Shown here piece by piece: positions 45,557 through 54,069 of a DNA stretch of 64,000 nucleotides. The stretch is taken from assembly GCF_003258365.1 (NCBI RefSeq), contig NZ_QHKM01000002.1, forward strand, positions 640,268-704,267. The letters are read 5' to 3'. The position numbers were made by a program, and so were the translations under genes. Below the pieces are notes generated by a model. That model had not been told where the DNA came from. It worked only from the letters and a program-made list of their open reading frames with translations, and did not search any database. This DNA comes from Hymenobacter edaphi (GTDB lineage Bacteria; Bacteroidota; Bacteroidia; Cytophagales; Hymenobacteraceae). How positions within the stretch are numbered: the stretch's first letter is position 1; every line of letters begins with the position of its first letter.

Positions 45557-45775
45557 GTCATCCTGAGCAGAGTGAACCGCAGGTCGAGGGCGTCCAGGAC
45601 CTTGCCCGCACCCTGCACCGCCGCTGCCTACAACGAGCAGACGTTCTTTCCATAAAGAAAGCGCAGCCACCGAGCCCAAACGATTGGGCGTTGGTGACTG
45701 CGCTTCTTGGTTAGAGCGAGGTTCCAGGAAGGTCCTGGACGCCGTCGACCTGCGGTTCGCTCTGCTCAGGATGAC
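45557..45775. repeat. 47-bp inverted repeat around a nested hairpin
   Basis: Arms at 45557-45603 and 45729-45775 are inverted copies with two mismatches, both of the GTCAT-type family (GTCATCCTGAGCAGAG start). Inside, 45655-45708 folds into another hairpin (AAGAAAGCGCAG with CTGCGCTTCTT, plus GCCCA with TGGGC). It occupies the whole space between the membrane gene and the convergent DEAD-box gene and may serve as a two-way terminator. Confidence 0.8.
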
Positions 45776-45801
45776 CGGTGCTTTGCCCCGTATTCAGTTG
45801 C

Positions 45802-47232
45802 TTACTTCCGCCGGGCGTTGCGGTTCTTGGCGGCGGCGGCTTTGGCGGCCTTGGCGGCGGGCGACGAAGCCCGGCCCTTCGACGGGTTGATTTTGCTGCC
45901 TTTCTTGCTGCGCTGCGGGCCGTCGTAGGTCTGGCCGGTGCGCTTGTCCATCGTCACGCCGGTTTTCAGCCACTCCTGCTTTTCGTGGAAGGCGCCCTGG
46001 AAGTTGGGGTCTTGCTTGCGGCGCAGCGCGTCCAGCTCGCGGGCCATCTTCTGGGCTTCCTCGAAGGGCGTCTCGCTGATTTTGACCTCGGCCGGAATGT
46101 CCTGTTGCGGAATCGGCTGCTTCATCAGCTCCTCGATGCGCTGCACGTGGGGCATTTCGGCGGGCGTGGCGAAGGTAATGGCGGCGCCCGTCAGCTCGGC
46201 CCGGCCGGTGCGCCCGATGCGGTGCACGTAGTCGTCGTAGATAACCGGCACGTCGAAGTTGAAGACGTGGCTGACCGCCGGTACATCGATGCCGCGCGCG
46301 GCCACGTCGGTGGCCACTAGGAAGCGCACGTTGCCCTCGCGGAAGGCATTCATGGAGTTCAGGCGGGCGTTCTGGTCCTTGTTGCCGTGAATCACGCGCG
46401 CCTCGCTGTCGATTTTGCGCTGCAGGAAGTGGTGGATGTTGTCGGCCGTTTCCTTGGAGCGGGCAAAGATGATGACGCGGTTGAACGTTTCCTGCTGGCC
46501 TTTCACCAGGTGTTCCAGCAGGTGAATCTTGGTCAGGAAGTTGGGCACCTGATACAGCGTTTGGGCCACGGTAATGGCCGGGGCCGCCGGCGGCGTCACC
46601 TCGATTTTCACCGGAAACTCCAGGAACTCGGCGCTCAGCTCTTCCACCTTGGCCGGCATGGTGGCCGAAAACAGCATGTTCTGGCGCTTCCGCGGCAGGA
46701 TTTCGAGCAGACGTCGGATCTGGGGCATAAAGCCCATGTCCATCATCTTGTCGGCCTCGTCGAGCACCAGCGTCTTCACTTCCTTCAGCAGCAGGTCGCC
46801 GCGGGAATACAGCTCCATCAGGCGGCCCGGCGTGGCCAGCAGCACGTCCACGCCCTTGAGTACGGCCTCGGAGTGCGCTTTCACGCCCACGCCGCCGTAC
46901 ACGGCCACGATGCGCAGGTCGGTGTAGACGGCCAGCTTCTTCAGGTGCGTCTCGATCTGCAGAATCAGCTCCCGCGTGGGGGCCAGGATCAGGGCGCGCG
47001 GGTGCGTGCCCTGCGCGTACTTGGCCTTCATCAGCAGCGGCAGGCCGAAAGCAGCGGTTTTGCCGGTGCCGGTCTGGGCCACGCCGAGCAGGTCGTGGCC
47101 GGCCAGCAGCAGCGGAATGGCCTGCTGCTGCACCGGCGTAGGCCGCTCAAAGCCCGCCTCGGCCACGGCGGTCAGCAGCTGCTTGTTCAGCTTGAAGTCT
47201 TCGAAAGTGACAGCAGCGGTGGATTCGTTCAT
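45802..47232 (-). CDS. DEAD-box ATP-dependent RNA helicase
   Basis: 476 residues from MNESTAAVTFEDFKLNKQLL. All helicase motifs are visible: Q motif FERPTPVQQQAIP, AQTGTGKTA, PTRELILQ, GG and TPGRL, DEAD (VLDEADKMMDMGFMP), SAT, IIFARSKETAD, VATDVAARGIDVPAV and HRIGRTGRA. After about residue 365 a basic, Ala/Lys-rich tail (SKKGSKINPSKGRASS ... AKNRNARRK) probably binds RNA. The group is RhlE-like and works in ribosome assembly or RNA decay. The upstream region is short and AT-rich. Confidence 0.95.
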   Translation of the reverse strand: MNESTAAVTFEDFKLNKQLLTAVAEAGFERPTPVQQQAIPLLLAGHDLLGVAQTGTGKTAAFGLPLLMKAKYAQGTHPRALILAPTRELILQIETHLKKLAVYTDLRIVAVYGGVGVKAHSEAVLKGVDVLLATPGRLMELYSRGDLLLKEVKTLVLDEADKMMDMGFMPQIRRLLEILPRKRQNMLFSATMPAKVEELSAEFLEFPVKIEVTPPAAPAITVAQTLYQVPNFLTKIHLLEHLVKGQQETFNRVIIFARSKETADNIHHFLQRKIDSEARVIHGNKDQNARLNSMNAFREGNVRFLVATDVAARGIDVPAVSHVFNFDVPVIYDDYVHRIGRTGRAELTGAAITFATPAEMPHVQRIEELMKQPIPQQDIPAEVKISETPFEEAQKMARELDALRRKQDPNFQGAFHEKQEWLKTGVTMDKRTGQTYDGPQRSKKGSKINPSKGRASSPAAKAAKAAAAKNRNARRK

Positions 47233-47367
47233 GCTGCAAAGGTACCGTTTCCCAACTGCTTACCGCTTGAGCCGGATACGGTAGTCGAGCTACAGTGATA
47301 TTATTTATTGAAATATTTTTATATTTAGAATGTCTAGTGTATTTTATGACAACTAATCTGCTTTCCC

Positions 47368-48633
47368 ATGCGCGTCTTTACTCTTTCCCTGCTGGCGGTG
47401 GCGGCCTGTCTGAGCGCCTGTGAAAGTCCCCAAACGGCTGCCACGGCGGGAACCGAAAACGCGGCTGATTCGCCGGCTGCTGGCACGGCCCAGCCCGAAG
47501 CCCGGGAAGCCGCCGCAACTCCCGTCAACACCATGCAAAGCCCCGCCGCCCCGACTCCTGCCGCCCTGCCGCCCGATCAGCAGTACCGCCTGCTGGGCGT
47601 CATCGATCCGGACATGAATAATATCGTGGCTTTTGCCCTGAAGGTGCCCCGCGCCTGGAAAGTGGAGCAGTCGTTTAAGCGCAGGTGGGACGGGGCCGTG
47701 CCCACGCCGCAGATTTACCTCGCGCTTCGCTCACCTGACGGCAGCCAGCAGATTGAGTACCTGCCGCTCACGCAGTACACCTACACCGAAGGGCCGATGG
47801 CGCAGAACATGCGCCAGCAGATGCAGAGCATGGGCATGCCGCAGCTGCCCAACGACGTGCCGCCCATGCCGCCGCTGGTCTACATCAAGCAGATGCTGCT
47901 GCCGGGCCTGGCCCAGCGCGGCCTTTCCATCCGTAACCTGACCAACGAAACCGTGCTGCCCGCGCAGCCGGCCGCTAACCAGGTGACCAAATCCAGCGCC
48001 TACGTCGACGGGGAGCTGGGCAACGGGCGCCGCGCCCGCGTGGAGTGCCGCATCAACCTGCAGAGCCTGCAGGCCAACGGCGAGACCTACCACGTCTGGC
48101 AGGTGTTTCCCTCCATCACCCAGACCAACGGCGACCTGGCCGCCAGTTACGCCCACACCAAAGTGGCCCAGGAGTCCATCGTCTCGAACCCGACCTGGCA
48201 GAAGCTCAACAACGACGTGGTGCAGCGCGGGCAGCAGTCCAACTACCAGGCGGGCGAGCGGAACCTGGCCGACCAGCGCCGCTGGGCCGACATCCAGCGC
48301 CAGGGCCACGAGCAGCGCATGGCCGATATTCAGCGCCAGGGCGCGGCCAGCACCGCCCGCTACAACGACCGGATGAATCAGATGGATGTCGACAAAGCCG
48401 CCTTCGATGCCCGCATGAACAGTGGGCAGCGGCAGCAGGAGTACTTCGTGGACGCCATTAATGAAAAGCAGAAGTACGCTGACCCCAGCACCGGTGAGCG
48501 GGTGAAGGTGGATGCCGGCTACAACCACGTATACACCGACCGACAGGGGCATTACTACGGCAGCAACACGCCTGTCAACGCCGGCTCGGTGGACTGGCAG
48601 GAACTGCAGAAGCTGTCGATGAAGCAGTACTAA
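47368..48633 (+). CDS. Lipoprotein of unknown function
   Basis: 421 residues; lipobox Cys18 (AVAACLSACE). An Ala/Pro/Glu-rich linker covers about 20-65. Residues 70-245 are mixed alpha/beta (YRLLGVIDPDMNNIVAFALK, IEYLPLTQYTYTEGPMAQNM, QVTKSSAYVDGELGNGRRAR). Residues 265-335 are a long charged helix rich in Gln/Arg (QRGQQSNYQAGERNLADQRR, IQRQGHEQRMADIQRQG), then a C-terminal YADPSTGERVKVDAGYNHVY motif resembling a repeated structural unit. No catalytic motif is recognised. It has AT-rich upstream DNA and no operon partner. Confidence 0.65.
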   Translation: MRVFTLSLLAVAACLSACESPQTAATAGTENAADSPAAGTAQPEAREAAATPVNTMQSPAAPTPAALPPDQQYRLLGVIDPDMNNIVAFALKVPRAWKVEQSFKRRWDGAVPTPQIYLALRSPDGSQQIEYLPLTQYTYTEGPMAQNMRQQMQSMGMPQLPNDVPPMPPLVYIKQMLLPGLAQRGLSIRNLTNETVLPAQPAANQVTKSSAYVDGELGNGRRARVECRINLQSLQANGETYHVWQVFPSITQTNGDLAASYAHTKVAQESIVSNPTWQKLNNDVVQRGQQSNYQAGERNLADQRRWADIQRQGHEQRMADIQRQGAASTARYNDRMNQMDVDKAAFDARMNSGQRQQEYFVDAINEKQKYADPSTGERVKVDAGYNHVYTDRQGHYYGSNTPVNAGSVDWQELQKLSMKQY

Positions 48634-48636
48634 CGC

Positions 48637-48722
48637 CTGTCATGTCGAACGAAGGGAGACATCTGGGTGAAAACGTCTGGATGTATTCTGACCCAGATGT
48701 CTCCCTTCGTTCGACATGACAG
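48637..48722. repeat. Perfect 32-bp inverted repeat after the 47368 gene
   Basis: Arms 48637-48668 and 48691-48722 are exact complements around a 22-base loop, starting four bases after the stop codon. The arm begins CTGTCATGTCGAACGAAGGG, a GTCAT-family member. It is too long for a simple terminator and has no T run. Confidence 0.85.
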
Positions 48723-48774
48723 GGGCTGCTGCTCAGCGCTAAACCGTATTGTCTGGCGAGAAACGCAGATTTTT

Positions 48775-48805
48775 TTTGGAAGAAGCCGGCGGCGTTCTAT
48801 CTTTG
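48775..48805 (+). promoter_or_regulatory. Consensus promoter of tRNA-His
   Basis: TTTG (48775-48778), 19 bases, TATCTTTG (48798-48805): a perfect match to the Bacteroidota promoter, 19 bases before the tRNA. Confidence 0.87.
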
Positions 48806-48824
48806 CAGCACCAAACCCAACACG

Positions 48825-48898
<74 letters not shown>

Positions 48899-48905
48899 CT
48901 CTCAG

Positions 48906-48939
48906 GTCCCCGGAACTTTTGCTCCGGGGACTTTTTTTT
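48906..48939 (+). terminator. Intrinsic terminator of tRNA-His
   Basis: GTCCCCGGA and TCCGGGGAC form a 9-bp stem followed by eight T, seven bases after the tRNA. Confidence 0.93.
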
Positions 48940-48998
48940 GCTGAACGGGGTTAAAGCCCGCAACGTCGTTTTTAACGTAACACTCTGACTTTCCTGCT

Positions 48999-49922
48999 AT
49001 GAGCTTGGTCGTAATCGGTACCGTGGCCTTCGATGCCATCGAAACGCCTTTCGGCAAAACCGACAAAATCGTGGGCGGTGCCGCCACGTTTGCCTCGCTG
49101 GCCGCTTCCTACTCCATCAAGCCCGTTAAGATCGTGTCGGTCGTCGGCGACGATTTCCACGACCGCGACATCATGCTGCTGCAGGAGCACGGCGTGGACG
49201 TGGAAGGCCTGCAGATCAAGCAGGGCGAAAAGTCGTTTTTCTGGGCCGGCAAGTACAACACCGACCTGAACTCCCGCGAGACGCTGGCCACCGAATTGAA
49301 CGTGCTGGCCGATTTCGACCCCATCATCCCCGATTCCTACCAGGACTGCAAGTACCTGATGCTGGGCAACCTCACGCCCCAGATTCAGCGCCTGGTGATT
49401 CAGCGCCTCGTCAACCGCCCCAAGCTCATTGTGATGGACACGATGAACTTCTGGATGGACGTGGCCATGGACGAGCTGCTCGAAACCATTCAGATGGTGG
49501 ACGTGCTCAGCATCAACGACGAGGAAGCCCGGCAGCTCTCGGGTGAATACTCGCTGCTGAAGGCCGCCCGCAAGATTCTGGCCCTGGGGCCGAAGTTTCT
49601 CATCATCAAAAAGGGGGAGCACGGCGCCCTGCTGTTCCACAAAAAGCAGGTGTTTTTCTGCCCCGCGTTGCCGCTGGAGGAAGTATTCGACCCAACCGGC
49701 GCCGGCGACACCTTCGCGGGCGGCTTTATCGGCCACATCGCCGCTACCGACGACTGCTCGTTCGAGAACCTGAAGCGCGCCGTGATTCACGGCTCGGCCA
49801 TGGCCTCGTTCTGCGTGGAAAAATTCGGCACCGAACGTTTGCTGAATCTGACCCAGGAGGACATTCAGGAGCGCGAAAAGCAGTTCGGCGACCTGGTGCG
49901 CGTGGAAGAAGTGCTGGCCTAA
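48999..49922 (+). CDS. PfkB-family sugar kinase
   Basis: 307 residues from MSLVVIGTVAFDAIETPFGK. The ribokinase fold shows an early GGAATFASLAASYSI, a central LIVMDTMNFWMDVAMDELLE, the KKGEHGALLF strand and the anion-hole motif DPTGAGDTFAGGFIGH (about 231-246) with catalytic Asp237. It phosphorylates a sugar or nucleoside with ATP. The substrate cannot be told; the Bacteroidota group with this VVIGTVAFDAIETPFG start is often annotated as a carbohydrate or adenosine-type kinase. It is followed by a small hydrophilic gene. Confidence 0.9.
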   Translation: MSLVVIGTVAFDAIETPFGKTDKIVGGAATFASLAASYSIKPVKIVSVVGDDFHDRDIMLLQEHGVDVEGLQIKQGEKSFFWAGKYNTDLNSRETLATELNVLADFDPIIPDSYQDCKYLMLGNLTPQIQRLVIQRLVNRPKLIVMDTMNFWMDVAMDELLETIQMVDVLSINDEEARQLSGEYSLLKAARKILALGPKFLIIKKGEHGALLFHKKQVFFCPALPLEEVFDPTGAGDTFAGGFIGHIAATDDCSFENLKRAVIHGSAMASFCVEKFGTERLLNLTQEDIQEREKQFGDLVRVEEVLA

Positions 49923-49984
49923 GGCAACCCGGCGGCGGGTGTAGGGGTAAAAGAACTATCGTTTCCCCATAACGCACCCGAGCC

Positions 49985-50263
49985 ATGTCGAACAAGCATA
50001 ACCACCAAGAACAGCCCCTGATTCCTAATTCCAATCTGGAAAACAGCAAAGTGCCTTCGTCGAACAGCGGCGGCACCAAGGTGCAGAACGTGAGCCGCAA
50101 CCAGATTTCGGAGGAAGGCAACCAGATCAAAGGCAACGCCGCCGGCGGTAACAACGCCGAAATCCGTTCGAATGCTTCGAACAAGCCGCGCAGCAACCCC
50201 CAGGGCAACCACCCCATGTCGGTAGACAGCAGCCAGAAAGGCCCCGGCCGCAAAGCCGACTAG
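49985..50263 (+). CDS. Small disordered hydrophilic protein
   Basis: 92 residues (MSNKHNHQEQPLIPNSNLEN ...), no signal peptide or hydrophobic core. It is unusually rich in Asn, Ser, Gln and Lys with no aromatic residues, so it is predicted to be intrinsically disordered. Proteins of this type are common and uncharacterised in Cytophagales. The codon pattern agrees with neighbouring genes, and a terminator follows, so it is probably a real gene. Confidence 0.6.
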   Translation: MSNKHNHQEQPLIPNSNLENSKVPSSNSGGTKVQNVSRNQISEEGNQIKGNAAGGNNAEIRSNASNKPRSNPQGNHPMSVDSSQKGPGRKAD

Positions 50264-50280
50264 CTTTTGCCAATAGATTG

Positions 50281-50316
50281 AAAAGCCCCGCCGGATTTAT
50301 CCGGCGGGGCTTTTTT
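50281..50316 (+). terminator. Intrinsic terminator of the 49985 gene
   Basis: AAAAGCCCCGCCGG pairs with CCGGCGGGGCTTTT around six bases; a six-T run follows. Confidence 0.92.
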
Positions 50317-50358
50317 GCTTTTGCTGAATATGAGGACGGTCCGACGGCCGTACTGGTA

Positions 50359-50411
50359 GTCATTGCGAGCGAACCGAAGGTCGACGTAGTCAAGCGCGGC
50401 AATCGGTCCTG
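50359..50411 (+). repeat. GTCAT-type dispersed repeat
   Basis: GTCATTGCGAGCGAACCGAA, then GGTCGACGTAGTCAAG. It shares the core ACCGNAGGTCGACGTAGTCA with the copy at 41151. Confidence 0.6.
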
Positions 50412-50434
50412 GCCAACGCGCCGAGCCTGATATG

Positions 50435-50475
50435 AGCACCACCCGAAATCGTTAACTCCAGTTTCGGGTGGTGCT
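50435..50475. terminator. 14-bp perfect hairpin downstream of the 50594 gene
   Basis: AGCACCACCCGAAA (50435-50448) and its complement (50462-50475) flank a 13-base loop. It lies 118 bases past the stop of the minus-strand lipoprotein and may terminate it. A further GTCAT-type repeat sits at 50521-50565 (minus). Confidence 0.6.
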
Positions 50476-50593
50476 GTTTTCGGTTAGGGCGCGTTGTACC
50501 GCTTCTGCCAGGAGAGGAAAGGATTGGCTACGCCTTCCTGTGCCGCGCCTCGCTCGTAAATGACAGTTGGTGTAGTCGTTGTTTGCGGGCTTC

Positions 50594-51436
50594 TTAGTCC
50601 GGCAATGTCAAGCGCATGATGCGGGTATCCACGTCGCCGTTGTGGATAAAGTCCTGCTCGAACAGAATCGTGTGGCCGTTCAGCCAGCGCGGCTGGCTCA
50701 CGCCCCATTCCGTCTGCCGCTCCCAGAGCAGCTGCGGGCGGCCGGCTTTCATGCGCCACACCTGCAGGCCGCTGGGCTCGTAGCGGGCCAGCACGTCGGA
50801 GGAGCCGCAGATGAAGTAGCGGCCGTCGGGCGACACCGACGGCGGGCTCCACACCACCGTCTGCCGGCCGGTCTGCTGATCGACGAGCAGGTAATAGCCC
50901 CCTTCATACAGCCGCACCGCAATCAGCCAGTGGTGAATGCGCGGCAGCGTGGCCACGTACTCGTACAGCACGCTGGTGTCGTAGTTCTCCGTGGGGTTGT
51001 TGACGAGGCGCACCGCTTTGCCGTTGGCGCAGCGCAGGGCCAGCGTACGGCCGGCGCGCTGGGCTGTGGTGGCCTTGCGCAGGCGGCGCCGCTCTTCGGC
51101 TTCGGGGTCCAGTTCGTCGCCTTCGCTGGCCGTCTGGTTGATGAGCCACTCCTGCACCGGCAGCTGCTCGTAAGCCTCGCGGGAGCCGGGGTAGAGGCGC
51201 ACGACTCGTTCCCCCACCATCAGCGTATCGAGGTGAGTGAAGCGGTAAGGGGAGGGCGGCGGCACCGGCCGTTTCTGGGTGGCGGCCGGGGTTTGCGCCT
51301 GCGTGGGCAGCAGGCCGGGCGGCAGCGATACGCCGGGCCGGGCGCGCTCCGCCGGCTGCATGCGCAGCGTGCAGGAAGTCAGCAGGCACAGGCCCCCCAG
51401 CAGGAGCGGGGCCGGCAGCGGACGAAGCGGGTACAT
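50594..51436 (-). CDS. Lipoprotein with WD/PQQ-like repeats, unknown role
   Basis: 280 residues from MYPLRPLPAPLLLGGLCLLT; lipobox Cys22 (LLTSC). After a Pro/Gln linker, the body contains HLDTLMVGERVVRLYPGSRE, ATLPRIHHWLIAVRLYEGGY, QQTGRQTVVWSPPSVSPDGR and YEPSGLQVWRMKAGRPQLLW. SPDGRYF and W.PPSVSPD phrases are TolB/WD-like propeller blades, so a partial propeller is plausible. No enzyme motif is seen. The start is 32 bases from the M61 peptidase stop, so the two genes are likely co-transcribed. Confidence 0.65.
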   Translation of the reverse strand: MYPLRPLPAPLLLGGLCLLTSCTLRMQPAERARPGVSLPPGLLPTQAQTPAATQKRPVPPPSPYRFTHLDTLMVGERVVRLYPGSREAYEQLPVQEWLINQTASEGDELDPEAEERRRLRKATTAQRAGRTLALRCANGKAVRLVNNPTENYDTSVLYEYVATLPRIHHWLIAVRLYEGGYYLLVDQQTGRQTVVWSPPSVSPDGRYFICGSSDVLARYEPSGLQVWRMKAGRPQLLWERQTEWGVSQPRWLNGHTILFEQDFIHNGDVDTRIMRLTLPD

Positions 51437-51468
51437 ATGCGAGGTAAGCAGCGGAGTGGCGAAACGGA

Positions 51469-53205
51469 CTAAAAGGCCTGGTTTAGCCACTGGCGGAAGC
51501 TGGCCTGTTCGGCTGGCGTAGCATCGGGGCGCTGGTCCACGGTAATCTTCGACCAGAACCGGCGGCCGGGCTCCGCCTGCAGCGAAACGGTGAGCAGCCG
51601 ATCCTGGCGAAATACGCTGATATCGTAGGCCGGTTGCCCCGTGGAAAGCAGGCTCTGCAGGTTCATATCGACGCGCCGGCCGTTGACGGCCACAATCTGG
51701 TCGTCCACCGTCAGGCTGCGCGCCGCGGGCGAGTCGGGGTAGATGTCGGTGACTTCGGTCCGCTCGTTTTTCACCACCGTGCGGAAGCCGAACAGCCCCT
51801 CCGAGGCCGAGCCGCTGGCCTGCACCATCAGGGCGCAGCCGACGGTGCGCAAGGCCTCGTCCAGGGCCGTTTCCAGCTCCTGGGTGCCGTAGATGTGGCC
51901 GTCGAAGTACCAGCGCATGTCTTCCCCGGCCACGTCCTCCACGATGCGGCGGTAGTCGGCCTCGGTGTAGCCGATGCCGGTCTGCCCGAATTCCTGCCAC
52001 AGCCGGCGCATCACGTCGTCGAGGCTGCGCTGATGGTTATGACGCTGGCGGATGTGCAGATCGAGCAGCAAAGCCACCAGGGCGCCCTTGTGGTAGACGG
52101 ACACCTTGCGGTCGGGCACGCCGGGTTTGTAGCCGTCGAGCCAGAGGTCCATCGAGGCATCGGCCACCGAGAGGTTGTAGCGGCCGTGGTCGTCGTAGTG
52201 CTTGCGCAGCACCGTGTTCAGCTCGTCGAAGTACTGCCGGGCCGAGCGCACGCCCGCGCGGGCCAGCAGGTACTCGCCGTAGTAGGTGGTAATGCCCTCA
52301 GCCACGAAGCAGGTGCGGAAGTAATTCTCGCGGGTGTAGTCGTAGGGCTGCATTTCGGCCGGGCGAATGGCCTTGATGTTCCAGACGTGGAACAGCTCGT
52401 GGCAGCTCACGCCGAGAAATTCCTTGTAGAGCGCCTCGGTCATCAGCAGCTCCGCCGGCCCCAGCGTGACAACGGTGGAGTTCAGGTGCTCCACGCCGTG
52501 GTAGTGCTTGTAAGGCAGAATCTGGTTGAGGAAGTGGTAGTCCTGGGCCGGAAAGCCGCCGAACAGCCGCAGCTGCTCTTCCGAAAAGGCCTTGAAGTCG
52601 CGCACGATGACCGGCCAGTTGGGCCGCGCCTCCGCGCCCTGCACCCACACGTGGAAGGGCAAGCCGCCGGCTTCGTACGCGGCGTGCTGCAGGGTGGGGG
52701 AGGCAATCAGCGGCGAATCCACCAGCTGGTCGAACGAGTCGGCGGCCAGCACGTGCTTTTCCACCTCCTTCATCCCGCAGGCAATCTGCCAGTCGGCGGG
52801 CAGCGCGAGGTGCAGCTGGCAGGGCTCCGCGCGGCGGCCTTCGGCGTACATGAAGCACTGAATGCCGTTCAGGTACAGCTGCGTCTCGTCGAGCCAGGAG
52901 CCGCCCGCGTCCATCTGGTGGGCGTAGAAATTGTACTGCACCCGCACCGTGCATCCCGCCGCGCCGTCGATCTGCCACCGGTCCTTGGTCAGCTTCTGCA
53001 GGGGCAGCGCTTCGTTGGAATCGGCGTCAAAAGCTTCCACGCGCTGGATTTTCTGGCCGAAGTTCTGCAGCTCGTAGCGTCCCGGGCGCCAGGCGGGCAG
53101 CTGCAGTTCCAGCGGCTCGGTGGCCCCGGCGGGCACGGCCAGCTGCAATTGCACCTGTAGGTAAAAAGTAAGCGGGTTGGCAAACGAGACGTAGTAATGA
53201 ATCAT
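51469..53205 (-). CDS. M61-family glycyl aminopeptidase-like metalloprotease with PDZ
   Basis: 578 residues from MIHYYVSFANPLTFYLQVQL. N-terminal beta domain about 1-165; the thermolysin-like catalytic domain holds SCHELFHVWNIKAIRP (HExxH at 269-273) and the distal Glu in FVAEGITTYYGEYLL about 30 residues later; a C-terminal helical domain leads into a PDZ domain (about 470-530, TEVTDIYPDSPAARSLTVDD, NGRRVDMNLQSLL). No signal peptide is seen, so it may be cytoplasmic. M61 relatives cut Gly/Ala dipeptides; the exact substrate is unknown. Confidence 0.92.
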   Translation of the reverse strand: MIHYYVSFANPLTFYLQVQLQLAVPAGATEPLELQLPAWRPGRYELQNFGQKIQRVEAFDADSNEALPLQKLTKDRWQIDGAAGCTVRVQYNFYAHQMDAGGSWLDETQLYLNGIQCFMYAEGRRAEPCQLHLALPADWQIACGMKEVEKHVLAADSFDQLVDSPLIASPTLQHAAYEAGGLPFHVWVQGAEARPNWPVIVRDFKAFSEEQLRLFGGFPAQDYHFLNQILPYKHYHGVEHLNSTVVTLGPAELLMTEALYKEFLGVSCHELFHVWNIKAIRPAEMQPYDYTRENYFRTCFVAEGITTYYGEYLLARAGVRSARQYFDELNTVLRKHYDDHGRYNLSVADASMDLWLDGYKPGVPDRKVSVYHKGALVALLLDLHIRQRHNHQRSLDDVMRRLWQEFGQTGIGYTEADYRRIVEDVAGEDMRWYFDGHIYGTQELETALDEALRTVGCALMVQASGSASEGLFGFRTVVKNERTEVTDIYPDSPAARSLTVDDQIVAVNGRRVDMNLQSLLSTGQPAYDISVFRQDRLLTVSLQAEPGRRFWSKITVDQRPDATPAEQASFRQWLNQAF

Positions 53206-53314
53206 ACAGCGCGGCACGGGTCAAACGGCGTAGCAAAGCTACGGCGGAAATGGGCAGCGCGGGGCGTAATCGGCTGCCCTGGTGCAACTTTCTGTCGCTT
53301 GCTGGAATTAAGGA

Positions 53315-53345
53315 TTGCCTTTTCCGATATAAGTCCTTACCTTTG
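53315..53345 (+). promoter_or_regulatory. Promoter of rpmH-rnpA
   Basis: TTGC (53315-53318) and TACCTTTG (53338-53345) are separated by 19 bases. The leader to rpmH is about 20 bases. Confidence 0.7.
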
Positions 53346-53371
53346 CCGGCCTTACATAACCGTGCCCCGTC

Positions 53372-53530
53372 ATGAAAAGAACGTTTCAGCCTTCGCAGCG
53401 CAAGCGCCGTAACAAGCACGGCTTCCGTCTGCGCATGGAGTCTGCCAACGGCCGCCGCGTACTCGCCGCCCGCCGCAAAAAAGGTCGCAAAAAGCTCACC
53501 GTTTCGGACGAGCACAAACACAAGCGCTAA
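53372..53530 (+). CDS. rpmH: 50S ribosomal protein L34
   Basis: 52 residues, [20 protein letters not shown] then [20 protein letters not shown] and a short [12 protein letters not shown] tail. The start and the [17 protein letters not shown] core are diagnostic of L34. It sits on the large-subunit surface. It is co-oriented with rnpA 81 bases downstream, the near-universal rpmH-rnpA order; dnaA is not adjacent here. Confidence 0.97.
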   Translation: MKRTFQPSQRKRRNKHGFRLRMESANGRRVLAARRKKGRKKLTVSDEHKHKR

Positions 53531-53611
53531 CAGCACCGTCGCACGGCTGGCTTGCTGAGGCCGACTGACCTGCCGACTCAGCAACACCCCACAGCCGTGC
53601 CCCGAGTTTTC

Positions 53612-54040
53612 ATGCCGGGCGCGCGCGCTTACACGTTTTCGAAAGAAGAGCATCTGTGCCGTAAAAAGCTCATCACCGAGCTTTTCGGCCAGGGCTCTTC
53701 TTTTGGTTTGTACCCCCTGCGTCTGGTATGGCTGCCCCTGGCCGAACCTACCCAGACGCCCCCGCAGGTGCTCGTCAGCGTGTCGAAGCGCACCTTTAAG
53801 CGGGCCGTCGACCGCAACTACCTCAAGCGCCTCGTGCGCGAGGCGTATCGGCTGAATAAATACCGGCTCACCGAGCACCCGGGCGGGCACCGCGTGGGGC
53901 AGCTGGCCATTATCTACACGGGAAAGGAAAAAAAGCCTTTCGCCGTCGTGCAGAATAAATTAATTTCAGGGCTAGCGCGTTTGCTACACACTGCCGAAAC
54001 CGGAGGGGCGCCGAACAGCGCAACTTCTTCCGCGGTATAA
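53612..54040 (+). CDS. rnpA: Ribonuclease P protein component
   Basis: 142 residues from MPGARAYTFSKEEHLCRKKL. The RnpA signature LVSVSKRTFKRAVDRNYLKR LVREAYRLN (about 67-95) carries the basic R.......RN..KR.LRE core. Length 142 is slightly longer than average, with a nonconserved Gly/Ala/Ser tail. It supports the RNase P ribozyme in 5' tRNA maturation. A TTG about 60 bases upstream would extend it without family support. Downstream of rpmH. Confidence 0.93.
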   Translation: MPGARAYTFSKEEHLCRKKLITELFGQGSSFGLYPLRLVWLPLAEPTQTPPQVLVSVSKRTFKRAVDRNYLKRLVREAYRLNKYRLTEHPGGHRVGQLAIIYTGKEKKPFAVVQNKLISGLARLLHTAETGGAPNSATSSAV

Positions 54041-54069
54041 GTGTCTGTGTTGTACAGCTACTGCCCCCT

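Noticed and set aside
53552..53611. Extended rnpA start at TTG 53552
   Set aside because: The added 20 residues are not part of the RnpA family, and a proper ATG is at 53612.
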